Source: Planomonospora sp. ID82291 (GTDB lineage: Bacteria > Actinomycetota > Actinomycetes > Streptosporangiales > Streptosporangiaceae). From it: a stretch of DNA of 64,000 nucleotides. This document shows positions 1 through 8,626 of the stretch, piece by piece; the stretch's first letter is position 1, and each line of letters starts with the position of its first letter. Where the stretch lies: positions 62,001-126,000 of the forward strand of contig NZ_JABTEX010000007.1 in the NCBI RefSeq assembly GCF_015711645.1, read 5' to 3'. The notes beneath the pieces are model-generated. The model made no database searches. It was not told the DNA's origin and worked only from the letters and a program-made list of their open reading frames with translations. The position numbers and the translations under genes are program-made.

Positions 1-501
1 GTGCACGCGCACCTGCACCCCGAGGAGACCGGCATCGACGAACGCCTGGACGGCCTTCCGCAGCTCCGGGCGATCCTGCCCGGCGGCGTCCTTCGGCACG
101 GCCGCGCCGCTGTCCGCGACGGCCGCGCCGCTGTCCGCGGCGGCCGCACCCGCCGTGACCGTCGCGGGGGCGATCGCCCCCGCCAGCAGTCCGACCGCCA
201 GCGCTGTGACCGCCACCGGCCGGAAGGCGGTGCGCCGGCGTTTCGGCGCGCCACCGTCGCGGTGCGCCGTCCCGATCGCTTCGACGTGCGTCCGGCCGCC
301 CCGGTCGACCGGCCCGGGAATCCTCCCGGACCCGGCATGCCGTGCCGACGCCTCGTGCGGACCGCGCGGCGCTGCCGCGGAGAAGCCCCGGTCGCGCAGC
401 CACGCCGTGATCTCGTAGCCGTGGGCGGGCCGACCGGGCAGGACCGCCAGGACGACGCCCGCCAGCGTTCCCCTGAGCATCTCGGTCATCTGCCCGCCCA
501 T
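1..501 (-). CDS. PadR N-terminus fused in frame to a secreted hydrolase-like start (partial)
   Basis: The frame opens at ATG 501 behind a GAGGGG ribosome site and runs without a stop off the left edge (at least 167 residues). Residues 1-40 match the start of PadR-family regulators (MTEMLRGTLAG, then HGYEITAWLRDRGF). The rest of the PadR winged helix, including the recognition helix and wing, is missing. The frame then continues through a basic, Arg/Pro-rich stretch into a signal-peptide-like segment (KRRRTAFRP followed by an Ala/Val/Leu-rich core) and an Ala/Asp linker. It ends in RPELRKAVQAFVDAG...GVQVRVH, which resembles the mature start of secreted D-Ala-D-Ala carboxypeptidase/beta-lactamase-fold serine hydrolases. 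I see no in-frame ATG, GTG or TTG between the PadR part and the signal segment, so the hydrolase seems to depend on the PadR start. A deletion fusion is inferred. The catalytic part lies outside the window. Confidence 0.55.
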   Translation of the reverse strand, partial: MGGQMTEMLRGTLAGVVLAVLPGRPAHGYEITAWLRDRGFSAAAPRGPHEASARHAGSGRIPGPVDRGGRTHVEAIGTAHRDGGAPKRRRTAFRPVAVTALAVGLLAGAIAPATVTAGAAAADSGAAVADSGAAVPKDAAGQDRPELRKAVQAFVDAGLLGVQVRVH

Positions 502-515
502 GGGGACCCCTCGTC

Positions 516-586
516 AACTACTCGGTGCCACTGACTACCGGTACAAAGTAACACCGACTACCAGTATCTAGCAACACCGAATAGTT
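516..586. promoter_or_regulatory. PadR-type operator/promoter region
   Basis: Outer inverted arms AACTACTCGGTG (516-527) and CACCGAATAGTT (575-586) enclose two adjacent 23-bp direct repeats (533-555 and 556-578, both GACTACC...AACACC). The element is AT-richer than its surroundings and lies just upstream of the PadR-like start at 501. PadR genes are usually autoregulated from such repeats. The binding protein is inferred, and the local PadR copy has lost its DNA-reading helix. Confidence 0.5.
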
Positions 587-770
587 GAAGAGGCCGGGAC
601 CGCCCGCGCATGACGCCGGCAGGCATCGTCGACATCGCGGGCGAACCGGCCGAACCCGGTGACGGTGAAGACCGACACGAGCACCGAGCGCGATGGCCTG
701 GCCGTACGGGCCTTCCCCCAAGGCCGGGACTGTACGGTTCTCGGTGCAACTCCTGATCAAGGAGACACCG

Positions 771-1049
771 GTGACGAGTACCGTGATCCAGGCATCCGAA
801 GCGATGAACCTGGAGGAGAATGACGATCGAGTCACACCGTTGACCGGACACACCCGTCCCGATCACCCCGCGGTGTCTTCCCGCCGTATTCCGGTCTTCC
901 CGCCGTATCCCGCGCCCCGGGTGAGGCGTCAGGACTGGGGAGCGTCGTCGCGGGCGAAGTCGGGGAGTTCGTCGGACAGCAGGTGTTCGGCGCCGCCTTC
1001 CAGGAGCCGGGCCATCTCGGCGGAGCGGGGCAGCATGGTGTGCTCGTAG
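771..1049 (+). CDS. small ORF with strong ribosome site, unknown
   Basis: GTG 771 follows a strong AAGGAG site at good spacing. The frame gives about 92 residues, beginning MTSTVIQASEAMNLEEN and continuing with RVTPLTGHTRPDHP. The last 40 codons lie antisense to the 3' end of the flavin monooxygenase gene and are Ser/Arg-rich, as expected of a shadow frame. The real gene may therefore be shorter, or be a remnant whose true 3' end was lost. The first 55 residues have a mixed composition unlike a chance frame. No family was recognised. Confidence 0.3.
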   Translation: MTSTVIQASEAMNLEENDDRVTPLTGHTRPDHPAVSSRRIPVFPPYPAPRVRRQDWGASSRAKSGSSSDSRCSAPPSRSRAISAERGSMVCS

Positions 1050-2074
1050 GCGCGGATGGCGTCGTCGATGGTGGGGGCTCCGGCGAGGGCGAGGGCGAGT
1101 TCGCCGGCGTCGAGCATGGCGAGGTTGACGCCGACGCCGAGCGGGGGCATGAGGTGGGCGGCGTCGCCGAGGAGGGTGACGGTCGGGTTGTGCGCCCAGG
1201 TGTGGGGTGCGGGCAGGACGTGGATGGGGCGGTCGACGTAGGGTCCGTCGTTGTCGCTGATCAGGCGGCGCAGGCCGGGGGACCAGTGCGCGTACTCCTT
1301 GAGGAGCAGCGCGCGGATGGCGTCGGTGTCGTCGGTGGTCAGCCCATTCTGGTTGATCCAGTCGGCGGGGGTGCGCCGGATGATGTAAACGCGGATGTGG
1401 TCGCCGCTGTTGCGCTGGGCGAACAGGCCGCGCTCACCGTCGGCGGCGGCGGCGCTGCCCTGGCCGACGAGGTCGGCGATGTCGGGGTGGCGTTCGTCGA
1501 CGTCGGAGAACCACGCCTCCAGGAAGCTCACGCCGCTGTAGTGGGGGACGGCGGGTGACACGGCGGGGCGGACCCGGGAGAAGGCGCCGTCGGCGCCGAT
1601 GACCAGGTCCGTCTCGACGGTGCCGCCATCGGCGAAGTGCAGCAGCCGGGGGCCGTCGGCGGGCCCGCTGATCGCGGTGAGGGCGCGGCTCCACTGCACC
1701 GTCCCTGGCCGCAGGGAGTCCAGCAGGAGGGAGCGCAGCCGGCCGCGGTCGATCTCCGGCTTGAACAGCTCGCCGTCGCCGGGGACGTGGTGGAACAGGA
1801 GCCGGCCGTCGGGGTTCATCTGGCGCATCTCCTGCCCTTCGGGGCGGGCCAGGTCGAAGAACGCCTCCAGCAGGCCGGCCTCGCGCAGCGCGACCTGGCC
1901 GTCGTCGGCGCGCAGGTCCAGGGTGCCGCCCTGGTTGCGGGCGTCCGGGCCGGCGTCGCGGTCGTAGACGGTGACCGCCAGGCCGTGCCGCTGCAGGATG
2001 CGGGCACAGGTCAGGCCGCCCGGCCCGGCGCCGATGACGCTGATACGGGCGTGGTGGGGTGCGGGAGAAGTCAT
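929..2074 (-). CDS. FAD-dependent monooxygenase, TetX/PHBH-like
   Basis: 381 residues from ATG 2074, chosen because AAGGA precedes it and the upstream residues of the longer frame do not look like protein. The N-terminal Rossmann fold carries GAGPGG (about residue 14). A DG-type motif, VIGADGAFSRVRP, lies mid-protein, and the conserved GDAAHLMPP near residue 300 contacts FAD ribose and pyrophosphate in class A flavin monooxygenases. The order of motifs and overall sequence are closest to TetX-type tetracycline destructases and their many actinobacterial relatives, which hydroxylate aromatic or polyketide substrates with NADPH and O2. The substrate cannot be read from sequence. The gene is divergent from a TetR regulator about 240 bp away, a common drug-inducible arrangement. 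Confidence 0.85.
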   Translation of the reverse strand: MTSPAPHHARISVIGAGPGGLTCARILQRHGLAVTVYDRDAGPDARNQGGTLDLRADDGQVALREAGLLEAFFDLARPEGQEMRQMNPDGRLLFHHVPGDGELFKPEIDRGRLRSLLLDSLRPGTVQWSRALTAISGPADGPRLLHFADGGTVETDLVIGADGAFSRVRPAVSPAVPHYSGVSFLEAWFSDVDERHPDIADLVGQGSAAAADGERGLFAQRNSGDHIRVYIIRRTPADWINQNGLTTDDTDAIRALLLKEYAHWSPGLRRLISDNDGPYVDRPIHVLPAPHTWAHNPTVTLLGDAAHLMPPLGVGVNLAMLDAGELALALAGAPTIDDAIRAYEHTMLPRSAEMARLLEGGAEHLLSDELPDFARDDAPQS

Positions 2075-2250
2075 GGCTTCCTTTTCGATCAGTGGTGGTC
2101 GGGGCCTCCGGCAGGCGGTCCGGATGCTCACGTCCGCACCTCGCAGGCAGGCAGATGGGCGACAAAGCCTGTGATGGGCGGGTGCTGCGCCGGTTTGGAG
2201 GGATGCGCCGACCTGGGGCCTCGTGACGTCGACGAGACTAAGCACAAAAG

Positions 2251-2290
2251 TGCAATGAGTCAACTAAACTATTGAGACCACAATTTGCAT
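2251..2290. promoter_or_regulatory. probable TetR operator in divergent promoter
   Basis: An AT-rich island in the gap between the monooxygenase and TetR genes holds an imperfect inverted repeat, TGCAAT (2251-2256) and TTTGCA (2284-2289), with GAGTCAA/TTGAGAC half-matches inside it. It ends 28 bp before the tetR start, a position where binding would block the tetR promoter. Regulation of both genes is inferred from this layout. Confidence 0.4.
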
Positions 2291-2317
2291 GGTGTCATTA
2301 GCGGGTATGCTTCATCC

Positions 2318-2902
2318 ATGACTGTGTCCCCCGTCGGCCGCCGCGAGCGCAAGAAGGCGGCCACGCGGCAAGCGATCGCCGATGCGGCCCTGCGGCTCTT
2401 CCTTGCGCGGGGCTACGACCAGGTGAGCATCCGTGACATCGCCGATGCCGCGGACGTGTCGACCACCACGGTGTTCAAGCACTTCACCGGCAAGGAAGCA
2501 CTGGTCTTCGACGAGGACCAGGACCGTGAGGCGCAGCTCATCGCCGCGGTCGCGCAGCGCACGCCCGGCCAGAGTGTCCTCGACGCCCTCCGCCGGTATG
2601 TCCTGGACACCTGGATCCGGATCGAGACCCATCCCCAGCGAGCCGAGTTCATCCACTTGGTGGACTCCACGCCCGAACTGCGTGCCTACGCCGAGCGCAT
2701 GTGGACCCGGCACACCGACGCCCTCGCCGCGGCCATCGCCGATGTGTGCGGCGCCGACCGCGATGACCCCGCCTGCACCGCCCTCGCCCGCTACGTGCTG
2801 GAAATCCCCGCCCTTGCCCGTGGCCGCCACGACCCCCGGGCCGCCATCGAGACGATCTTCGACATTCTGACCCGCGGCTGGCGCCCGCCCACCACCGGCT
2901 GA
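2318..2902 (+). CDS. TetR/AcrR family transcriptional regulator
   Basis: 194 residues from ATG 2318. The N-terminal 60 residues form a classic TetR helix-turn-helix: RRERKKAATRQAIADAA, then VSIRDIADAADVSTTTVFKHF with the TVFKHF recognition helix, followed by KEALVFDED. The C-terminal two thirds are helical and ligand-specific. The size is normal for the family. It probably represses itself and the divergent flavin monooxygenase. The inducing ligand is unknown. Confidence 0.9.
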   Translation: MTVSPVGRRERKKAATRQAIADAALRLFLARGYDQVSIRDIADAADVSTTTVFKHFTGKEALVFDEDQDREAQLIAAVAQRTPGQSVLDALRRYVLDTWIRIETHPQRAEFIHLVDSTPELRAYAERMWTRHTDALAAAIADVCGADRDDPACTALARYVLEIPALARGRHDPRAAIETIFDILTRGWRPPTTG

Positions 2903-3253
2903 CGGGCGGCATCACCACGCGACCATGCCCGCCGACCGCTCGCTTCGGGGTGACCGCACCGACCGGCCAGGCCCAGTCGTGGGCCGGGTACGCGGCCGGC
3001 ACGTTCGGCACACGGCTCGCGTTCGACGCGTTCGCCCTGATCGCGACCTCGCGCTGGACGCGGGACCCGCCGAGGCGACGGCCCGGTCTCTCGGTCGCTT
3101 CGGTCGCTCCGGCCGGCGACACACCGGCCACCTGCCCGATCACCCGCCGCCCACCGCTTAACCTGCAAAAACACGATCACGCGACGGTCTGGGCGCGTCG
3201 CCGCACGGGGGCGACCGGGAGACCAGACCGCCGATCACCACCGGGGGACCACG
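2903..3253. other. gene-free stretch with a tandem 9-mer
   Basis: I see no convincing gene here. Two tandem copies of TCGGTCGCT (3091-3108) are the reverse complement of the AGCGACCGA 9-mer that makes up the iteron-like array near 60 kb. A GGGGGA ribosome site for the next gene lies at the right end. Confidence 0.4.
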
Positions 3254-3811
3254 ATGAGACACTCGACTCCGACTCCGACTCCGGCGCCGGGCCGCTCGCT
3301 GCTGGCGGCGGCACTGACCGCAAGCCTGCTCCTGGGCGGCGCCGGCACCGCCGACGCCGCGGCGACCGCGTCCACGACCGCAGCCGCCCCCGGCGCGTCC
3401 GCCGCAGCCCCGAAGGGCCGGTTCGGGCCGTTCGGCTACCGCGGCGTCAAGCTCGGGATGAGCGCCGCGAAGGCACGGGCCACGGGGAAGATCAGCCGCG
3501 TGAGCGCCGCGGGCACCTGCTCGACGTGGAGGTTCAGGACCCCTCCGCGCGCGTACCTGGGCATCTCCAAGAGGCTCCGGGCCGTGGCCTACATCGAGGC
3601 GCCCCGGAGCGTCCGGACCCCCCGGGGGATCGGGATCGGCTCCACCAGGAAGCAGATGAGGCAGGCCTACCCGAAGGTGCGCCGCGGCCCGAGCGGGGTC
3701 TTCTACGCCCCGCTTCCGCGCAACCCGAAGGGCGACTACGTCTTCGTCCTGTCGGGCGGCCGGATCAAGCAGATGGTCATGACCCTCGACCGGCAGGACT
3801 GCGGCAACTGA
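3254..3811 (+). CDS. secreted protein of unknown function
   Basis: 185 residues. A Thr/Pro-rich n-region is followed by a hydrophobic core (SLLAAALTASLLLGG) and a likely signal-peptidase site around TADA-A (about residue 35). An Ala/Thr-rich linker follows. The mature part holds two similar short blocks, YRGVKLGMSAAKARATGKI and PRGIGIGSTRKQMRQAYPKV, suggesting an internal repeat. Two Cys residues (AAGTCST and the C-terminal RQDCGN) could form a disulfide. It resembles small secreted actinobacterial proteins with GV.LGMS..EA-type repeats. No function is assigned. It has GGGGGACC before ATG 3254 and no obvious operon partner. Confidence 0.7.
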   Translation: MRHSTPTPTPAPGRSLLAAALTASLLLGGAGTADAAATASTTAAAPGASAAAPKGRFGPFGYRGVKLGMSAAKARATGKISRVSAAGTCSTWRFRTPPRAYLGISKRLRAVAYIEAPRSVRTPRGIGIGSTRKQMRQAYPKVRRGPSGVFYAPLPRNPKGDYVFVLSGGRIKQMVMTLDRQDCGN

Positions 3812-3942
3812 GAGGCGCCTTGCGCGGCCGTGCGGCACGTGTGCTTCCACGCCGCCCGATTCGAGCACCGGTGGTGTTCGCGACCTATACCACCTTTGCG
3901 TCTTTACGTCGTAGATTCAGAAGGATCGTACGCCGCCGGCCC

Positions 3943-4179
3943 TCAGCCGTACAGCCGGCCGACGATCGCGCTGGCCCAGCGCATCCGCTGGACGGCGAGC
4001 TCCGGGTGCTCCCCGAACTCCTGGGCCAGCGCCGCGGCGCAGCCCTCCTCGCCGCCGTGCAGCACGATCGCCTGGGAGATCACGGCGTCCGCGTCCTCGC
4101 GGTCCAGCAGGACGGACGCGGACACGGGGGCCAGGGCCAGCGCCTCGGCTCGGACGGTGTTGTTCATCTCGATGGTCAT
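3943..4179 (-). CDS. small conserved-looking protein, 78 aa
   Basis: The likely start is ATG 4179 behind GAGGAGCTGAC. The protein begins MTIEMNNTVRAEALALAP and continues with SVLLDREDADAVISQAIVLHGGEEG...EFGEHPELAVQRMRWA. It is acidic, predicted helical, and lacks a signal or membrane segment. Codon use is normal for the region, so it is probably real. I do not recognise the family. It stands alone, divergent from the cheA side. Confidence 0.55.
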   Translation of the reverse strand: MTIEMNNTVRAEALALAPVSASVLLDREDADAVISQAIVLHGGEEGCAAALAQEFGEHPELAVQRMRWASAIVGRLYG

Positions 4180-4814
4180 CGGCTCGTCAGCTCCTCGTCC
4201 GCCGGCGCCGGAGGAATCCTCCGCCGACGCGTCAATGTAATGCCATGAACTGTGATCCGGGTCACGTCCCCGGTTGCGCCGCGGGCGCGGATCGGTTGCG
4301 CCCGGCGCCCGTGGCGGGGCATCGCCGCGGGCGCCGGGCACGTTTCAGGGGCGCCGCGTCAGCGGGCGCAGGGCACGGCCCGGAACCGCACGCTCCGCGG
4401 ACCGGGAACGCGGCGGGCGGGGCGGGGGGCGGCCGGGCGGAGGGCCGGGCGCGAAGCCGTCGCTTCGGCGCTCAGGGCCGCGCCGTACGGCAGTGCACGG
4501 GCCGACGGGCCGGTGACGGCCGCCGGGCGGGCGCGCCGGCGCGATCGATCGCCGTTGCGGCGCATCGTGTGTCCCTTCCGTGGCGCCCGGGCACTCCCCC
4601 GCGTGCGGCGTCCCTGCCGCGGCGGGCGGCGGCCGGAGCGGCCGTCGCGGGCTCGGGCGAGAAGCCCGATGACCCCGTATCGGCATCCCCGGCGGCGTCC
4701 TGAGGGAAACCCGGAAAAGGTGGCGGAGGAGGCACTTCCGGTCCGCGGACTTCCTCAGGTGGCGTCGGTGAAGGCCGATGGAAGGGCTGCGTATGAGAGA
4801 GGGAGAGGACCGTC
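4180..4814. other. gene-free leader region before cheA
   Basis: About 630 bp of extreme GC content with open frames on every strand but no protein-like composition. It should contain the promoters for the small leftward gene (AATGTAATGCC at 4235-4245 is the most AT-rich spot) and for cheA. No terminator or clear operator is visible. Confidence 0.4.
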
Positions 4815-7088
4815 GTGGACGAGTTGGACGACATCATCCAGGAGTTCCTGGTCGAGAGTCACGAGAACCTGGACCAGCTGGACCGGGACTTGGTGGCGCT
4901 GGAGCAGGACCCCGGCTCCAGGGAGATGCTCTCCAGCATTTTCCGGACTATCCACACCATTAAGGGCACAAGTGGTTTCCTGGCCTTCCACCGCCTGGAG
5001 ACGCTCACCCATGCGGGCGAGTCGCTGCTGTCCCGGCTCCGGGACGGCGCCCAGCGGATGAACCCCGCCAGCGCCGACGCGCTGCTGGCCATGGTGGACA
5101 CCGTGCGCACCCTGCTCGGCTCGATCGAGGAGAGCGGCGGTGAGGGCGACGTCGACGTCGAACCGGTCATCGCCATGGTGGCGGCCTGCATCGAGGACCC
5201 GGCCGCGCCCGCACCGGCCCGGGCCGCCGCCCCGGCCTCCAAGGCCGAGACCAAGGCCGAGACCGTCGAGAGCGTTGAGGCCGTCGAAGCCGTCGAGCCC
5301 GCCGCACCCGAGAAGCCGGCCGACCCCCCCGCGGCCAAGGCCGCCAAGTCCGCACCGGCCCGCGCCGCCAAGGGCCCGGCCGCCGGAGCCGACGAGACCG
5401 CCGGCCAGAACACCAAGCGCGGCATCGCCGACAGCTCCATCCGCGTGGACGTCGACCTGCTCGACACCCTCATGCGGCTGGTCGGCGAACTGGTGCTGAC
5501 CCGCAACCAGATCGTGCGGGGCGTCAGCGAGATCTCCGACCCGGCCCTGGTCCGCACCACCCAGCGGCTGAACCTGATCACCAGCGAGCTGCAGGAGAGC
5601 GTCATGAAGACGCGCATGCAGCCCATCGACCACATCTGGTCCAAGCTGCCGCGCGTCGTGCGCGACCTCAGCGGCGCCATGGGCAAGAAGGTCAAGCTGG
5701 CGATGGAGGGCAAGGAGACCGAGCTCGACCGCAGCCTCCTGGAGGCCGTCAAGGACCCGCTGACGCACCTGGTGCGCAACGCGGTCGACCACGGCATCGA
5801 GACCGCCGCCGAGCGCGTGGCCAAGGGCAAGGACCCGGAGGGCACGCTGACGCTGCGCGCCGCCCACGAGGGCGGCCACGTCATCGTGGAGATCAAGGAC
5901 GACGGCGCGGGCATCGACGTCGACCGGGTGGCGCAGACCGCGCTGGACCGCGGCGTCGTCACCCGCGACCAGCTCTCCCGGATGGACACGCGCGAGATCA
6001 TCGCGCTGGTCTTCCGGGCCGGCTTCTCCACCGCCAAGAAGGTCACGAACGTCTCCGGCCGCGGGGTCGGCATGGACGTGGTGAAGACCAACATCGAGCA
6101 GATCGGCGGCGCCGTCGACGTCGACTCGACGCTGGGGGCCGGCACCACGTGGCGGCTGACCATCCCGCTGACGCTGGCGATCATCCAGGCCCTGACCGTG
6201 GAGTGCGGCGCCGAGCGCTACGCCATCCCGCAGGTGGGCGTGGACGAGCTGGTGTTCGTGGACGGCCAGTCCGGCCAGACGATCGAGCACGTGTCGGGCG
6301 CACCGGTCTACCGGCTGCGGGGCAAGCTCCTGCCGCTGGTGCGCCTGGACGAGACGCTGGGCCTGCCGGTCCGCAACAGCGACCGCGACGTCTACATCGC
6401 GGTGCTGCAGGCCGACGGCCGGCGCTTCGGCCTGGTCGTCGACCGGGTCCTGAACACCGAGGAGATCGTGGTCAAGCCGCTGAGCGGGCGGATGAAGGAC
6501 GTCGGCGTCTACGCCGGGTCCACCATCGTCGGCGACGGCAAGGTCGCGCTGATCCTCGACATCCCGTCACTGGCCCGCCGGGCTCACCTGGCCGCCGAGA
6601 CCATCGAGCGCGCCCAGGTCGACCAGGCCGACGCCCGCCCCCGCGACAGCCACATCGAGCGCCTGCTCATCGCCGGCATCGGGGAGCGCCGGGTGGCGAT
6701 CCCGCTCGACATGGTCACCCGCCTGGAGGAGTTCCCGGTGCAGCGGATCGAGCGGGTGGGCAGCCGGGAGGTGGTCCAGTACCGCGACCACATCCTGCCG
6801 GTCATCCGGCTGGCCTCGCTGCTGGGCTGCTACGACGTGGAGGAGGGCGAGACCGTGCCCGCGGTGGTCTACACCGAGCGGGGGCGGAGCGTCGCCCTGG
6901 TCGTCCAGCAGATCGTCGACATCGTCGAGGACCACATCGAGTCGCGCAGCGACCTCGACGACGACGGCCTGACCGGCTCTGCGGTGATCCAGCAGCGGGT
7001 CACCGAACTGCTCGACGTGCGGCGCGCGATCCTCGCCGCCGACCCCCGGTTCTACGCGGAGATGTCCGAATCCATGGTGGGAGCCTGA
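4815..7088 (+). CDS. cheA: chemotaxis histidine kinase CheA with two CheW-like domains
   Basis: 757 residues from GTG 4815. The P1 Hpt domain (about 1-105) contains the phosphorylatable His47 in IHTIKGTSGFL. A long Ala/Glu/Val/Pro linker (about 110-205) stands where a P2 CheY/CheB-binding domain would be, so P2 appears absent. P3 dimerisation follows (DLLDTLMRLVGELVLTRNQ). The P4 kinase domain shows LVRNAVDHGIE, DDGAGID and GRGVGMDVV. After P4 there are two CheW-like P5 modules: about 455-590 (GAERYAIPQVGVDELV...LRGKLLPLVRLDE) and about 615-740 (GERRVAIPLDMVTRLEEF...HILPVIRLASLLG). CheA couples chemoreceptor arrays to CheY phosphorylation. cheW follows after one base, so the two are cotranscribed. 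CheY, CheB and CheR are not adjacent. Confidence 0.95.
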   Translation: MDELDDIIQEFLVESHENLDQLDRDLVALEQDPGSREMLSSIFRTIHTIKGTSGFLAFHRLETLTHAGESLLSRLRDGAQRMNPASADALLAMVDTVRTLLGSIEESGGEGDVDVEPVIAMVAACIEDPAAPAPARAAAPASKAETKAETVESVEAVEAVEPAAPEKPADPPAAKAAKSAPARAAKGPAAGADETAGQNTKRGIADSSIRVDVDLLDTLMRLVGELVLTRNQIVRGVSEISDPALVRTTQRLNLITSELQESVMKTRMQPIDHIWSKLPRVVRDLSGAMGKKVKLAMEGKETELDRSLLEAVKDPLTHLVRNAVDHGIETAAERVAKGKDPEGTLTLRAAHEGGHVIVEIKDDGAGIDVDRVAQTALDRGVVTRDQLSRMDTREIIALVFRAGFSTAKKVTNVSGRGVGMDVVKTNIEQIGGAVDVDSTLGAGTTWRLTIPLTLAIIQALTVECGAERYAIPQVGVDELVFVDGQSGQTIEHVSGAPVYRLRGKLLPLVRLDETLGLPVRNSDRDVYIAVLQADGRRFGLVVDRVLNTEEIVVKPLSGRMKDVGVYAGSTIVGDGKVALILDIPSLARRAHLAAETIERAQVDQADARPRDSHIERLLIAGIGERRVAIPLDMVTRLEEFPVQRIERVGSREVVQYRDHILPVIRLASLLGCYDVEEGETVPAVVYTERGRSVALVVQQIVDIVEDHIESRSDLDDDGLTGSAVIQQRVTELLDVRRAILAADPRFYAEMSESMVGA

Positions 7089-7089
7089 G

Positions 7090-7566
7090 ATGCCCAGCCG
7101 TCAGTACGCCACCTTCGAGGTGGCCGACCAGCTCTTCGGGGTCGACGTGGCCCAGGTGCAGGAGGTCCTGCGCTTCCACGAGTACACCCGTGTCCCGCTC
7201 GCCCCGACCTCGGTCGGCGGCCTGTTCAACCTGCGCGGTCAGGTCATCGACGCGGTGGACCTGCGGGTCCAGCTCGGCCTGCCGGCCCGGGACCTGAGCG
7301 TCCCGGCGATGAACGTCATCGTCTCGGTGGACGACGAGTGGGTGAGCCTGCTCGTCGACCGCATCGGCGAGGTCATCGAACTCGACGACGAGGCCTTCGA
7401 GCCGCCGCCGGACACGCTCGCGGGCGCCTACCGGCACCTGATCATCGGCACGTTCAAGCTGGAGGACCGGCTGATGCTGGCCCTCGACGCGCGGCGCGCG
7501 GCCGACACGACCGTGCCGGTCCCGGCGCAGCACGCCGACGAGGCGCGGATGGCGCGCTCGGCCTGA
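7090..7566 (+). CDS. cheW: chemotaxis coupling protein CheW
   Basis: 158 residues, starting one base after the cheA stop. A single CheW SH3-like fold: YATFEVADQLFGVDVAQVQEVLRF at the start, GLFNLRGQVIDAVDLRVQLGLP in the middle, then VDRIGEVIEL. It bridges CheA P5 to chemoreceptor tips at the membrane array. Two chemoreceptors in this window (32.5 kb and the right edge) are possible partners. A strong hairpin follows the gene. Confidence 0.95.
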   Translation: MPSRQYATFEVADQLFGVDVAQVQEVLRFHEYTRVPLAPTSVGGLFNLRGQVIDAVDLRVQLGLPARDLSVPAMNVIVSVDDEWVSLLVDRIGEVIELDDEAFEPPPDTLAGAYRHLIIGTFKLEDRLMLALDARRAADTTVPVPAQHADEARMARSA

Positions 7567-7612
7567 CGCGGCGGGCCGTACGGCCTGCGGGGGACGGCCC
7601 CGCGGGGACGGC

Positions 7613-7650
7613 GGGGGCGCGGGAGCACCTTCGGGGTGCGCCCGCGCCCC
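7613..7650 (+). terminator. hairpin after cheW
   Basis: A long GC-rich inverted repeat (GGGGGCGCGGG ... CCCGCGCCCC), with an inner GCACC/GGGTGC stem and a TTCG loop, starts 46 bp after the cheW stop. There is no U-tract, which is usual for actinobacterial terminators. Confidence 0.6.
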
Positions 7651-7804
7651 GTGCCGTTCCGGCGCCCCCGCCGGTACGGCCCGCATCCGGGCTCGGCGCG
7701 GAGGGACCGGAACCCCGCCCGTCCGAGACGGGGGCCTCCGAACGGCGGACCGAAGAGAGGCCGGCCCCCTCGAGAAAGCGCTCTCTCCGGCGTATGGTGG
7801 CGAA

Positions 7805-8626
7805 ATGGAGCTAACTGAAATCCGGAAATATCCGGTTAAGTCAGTTTCAGGATTGATGGTCGACTCGGCGGTCATGGAGCCCTGGGGGCCGGCGGGGGAC
7901 CGCCGCTGGGCCGTCGTGGACGAGCGCGGGGGACTGCACTGGGCCGGGGAGAACCCCCGGCTGCTGTCCGTCGTCGCCGCCGCCACGGACGGGGACGGGC
8001 TGCTGCTCGACGCGCCGGGGCTGCCCCGTCTGGAGGTCCCCCCGGCCACCGGGGAGAAGGTTCCGGTGGGCTTCGTCGAACTGGACGCCGCGACACTCGC
8101 GCATCCCGACGCCCACGCCTGGTTCACCCGCCTGCTCGGCAGACCCGCCCGCCTGGTCTGGCTCGACGACCCCCGCCGCTGCGCCGTCCCGCCGGCCCGC
8201 GGCGGCCTGCCCGGCGACGTCGTCAGCTTCGCCGGGGACGCCCCCGTCCTGCTCGCCTCCCGCTCCTCACTGCGCCGCCTGGACGACTGGATCCTCGAAG
8301 GCGCCGCGGAACGCCGGGACGACCCGCCCGCCCCCCTGGACATGGCCAGGTTCCGCCCCAACCTCGTGATCGACGGCGCACCCCCGTACGCCGAGGACGA
8401 CTGGCGCGAGGTCCGCATCGGCCCGGTCGCCTTCCGCGTCTCGGAACGCTGCGACCGCTGCGCCGTCACCACCTACGACCCGGTCACCCTCCGGAAGGGC
8501 AAGGAGCCCCTGCGCACCCTCGCCCGCCACCGCCGCTGGGACGGCAGGACCTGGTTCGGCATCCGGATGGTCCCCCGGAACCGGGGCGAACTGCGGCTCG
8601 GCGACCCGGTCACCGTCCTGGCGTGA
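7805..8626 (+). CDS. MOSC domain-containing protein
   Basis: 273 residues. The N-terminal MOSC beta-barrel domain begins MELTEIRKYPVKSVSGL and includes GDRRWAVVDERG. The C-terminal MOSC domain carries the conserved cysteine region ERCDRCAVTTYDPVTLRKG, where the family binds molybdenum cofactor sulfur, and ends with GDPVTVL. The relatives are YcbX/mARC-type proteins that reduce N-hydroxylated compounds. No electron-transfer ferredoxin domain is fused. It is monocistronic and converges on the WYL regulator, sharing an inverted repeat with its stop. Confidence 0.9.
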   Translation: MELTEIRKYPVKSVSGLMVDSAVMEPWGPAGDRRWAVVDERGGLHWAGENPRLLSVVAAATDGDGLLLDAPGLPRLEVPPATGEKVPVGFVELDAATLAHPDAHAWFTRLLGRPARLVWLDDPRRCAVPPARGGLPGDVVSFAGDAPVLLASRSSLRRLDDWILEGAAERRDDPPAPLDMARFRPNLVIDGAPPYAEDDWREVRIGPVAFRVSERCDRCAVTTYDPVTLRKGKEPLRTLARHRRWDGRTWFGIRMVPRNRGELRLGDPVTVLA

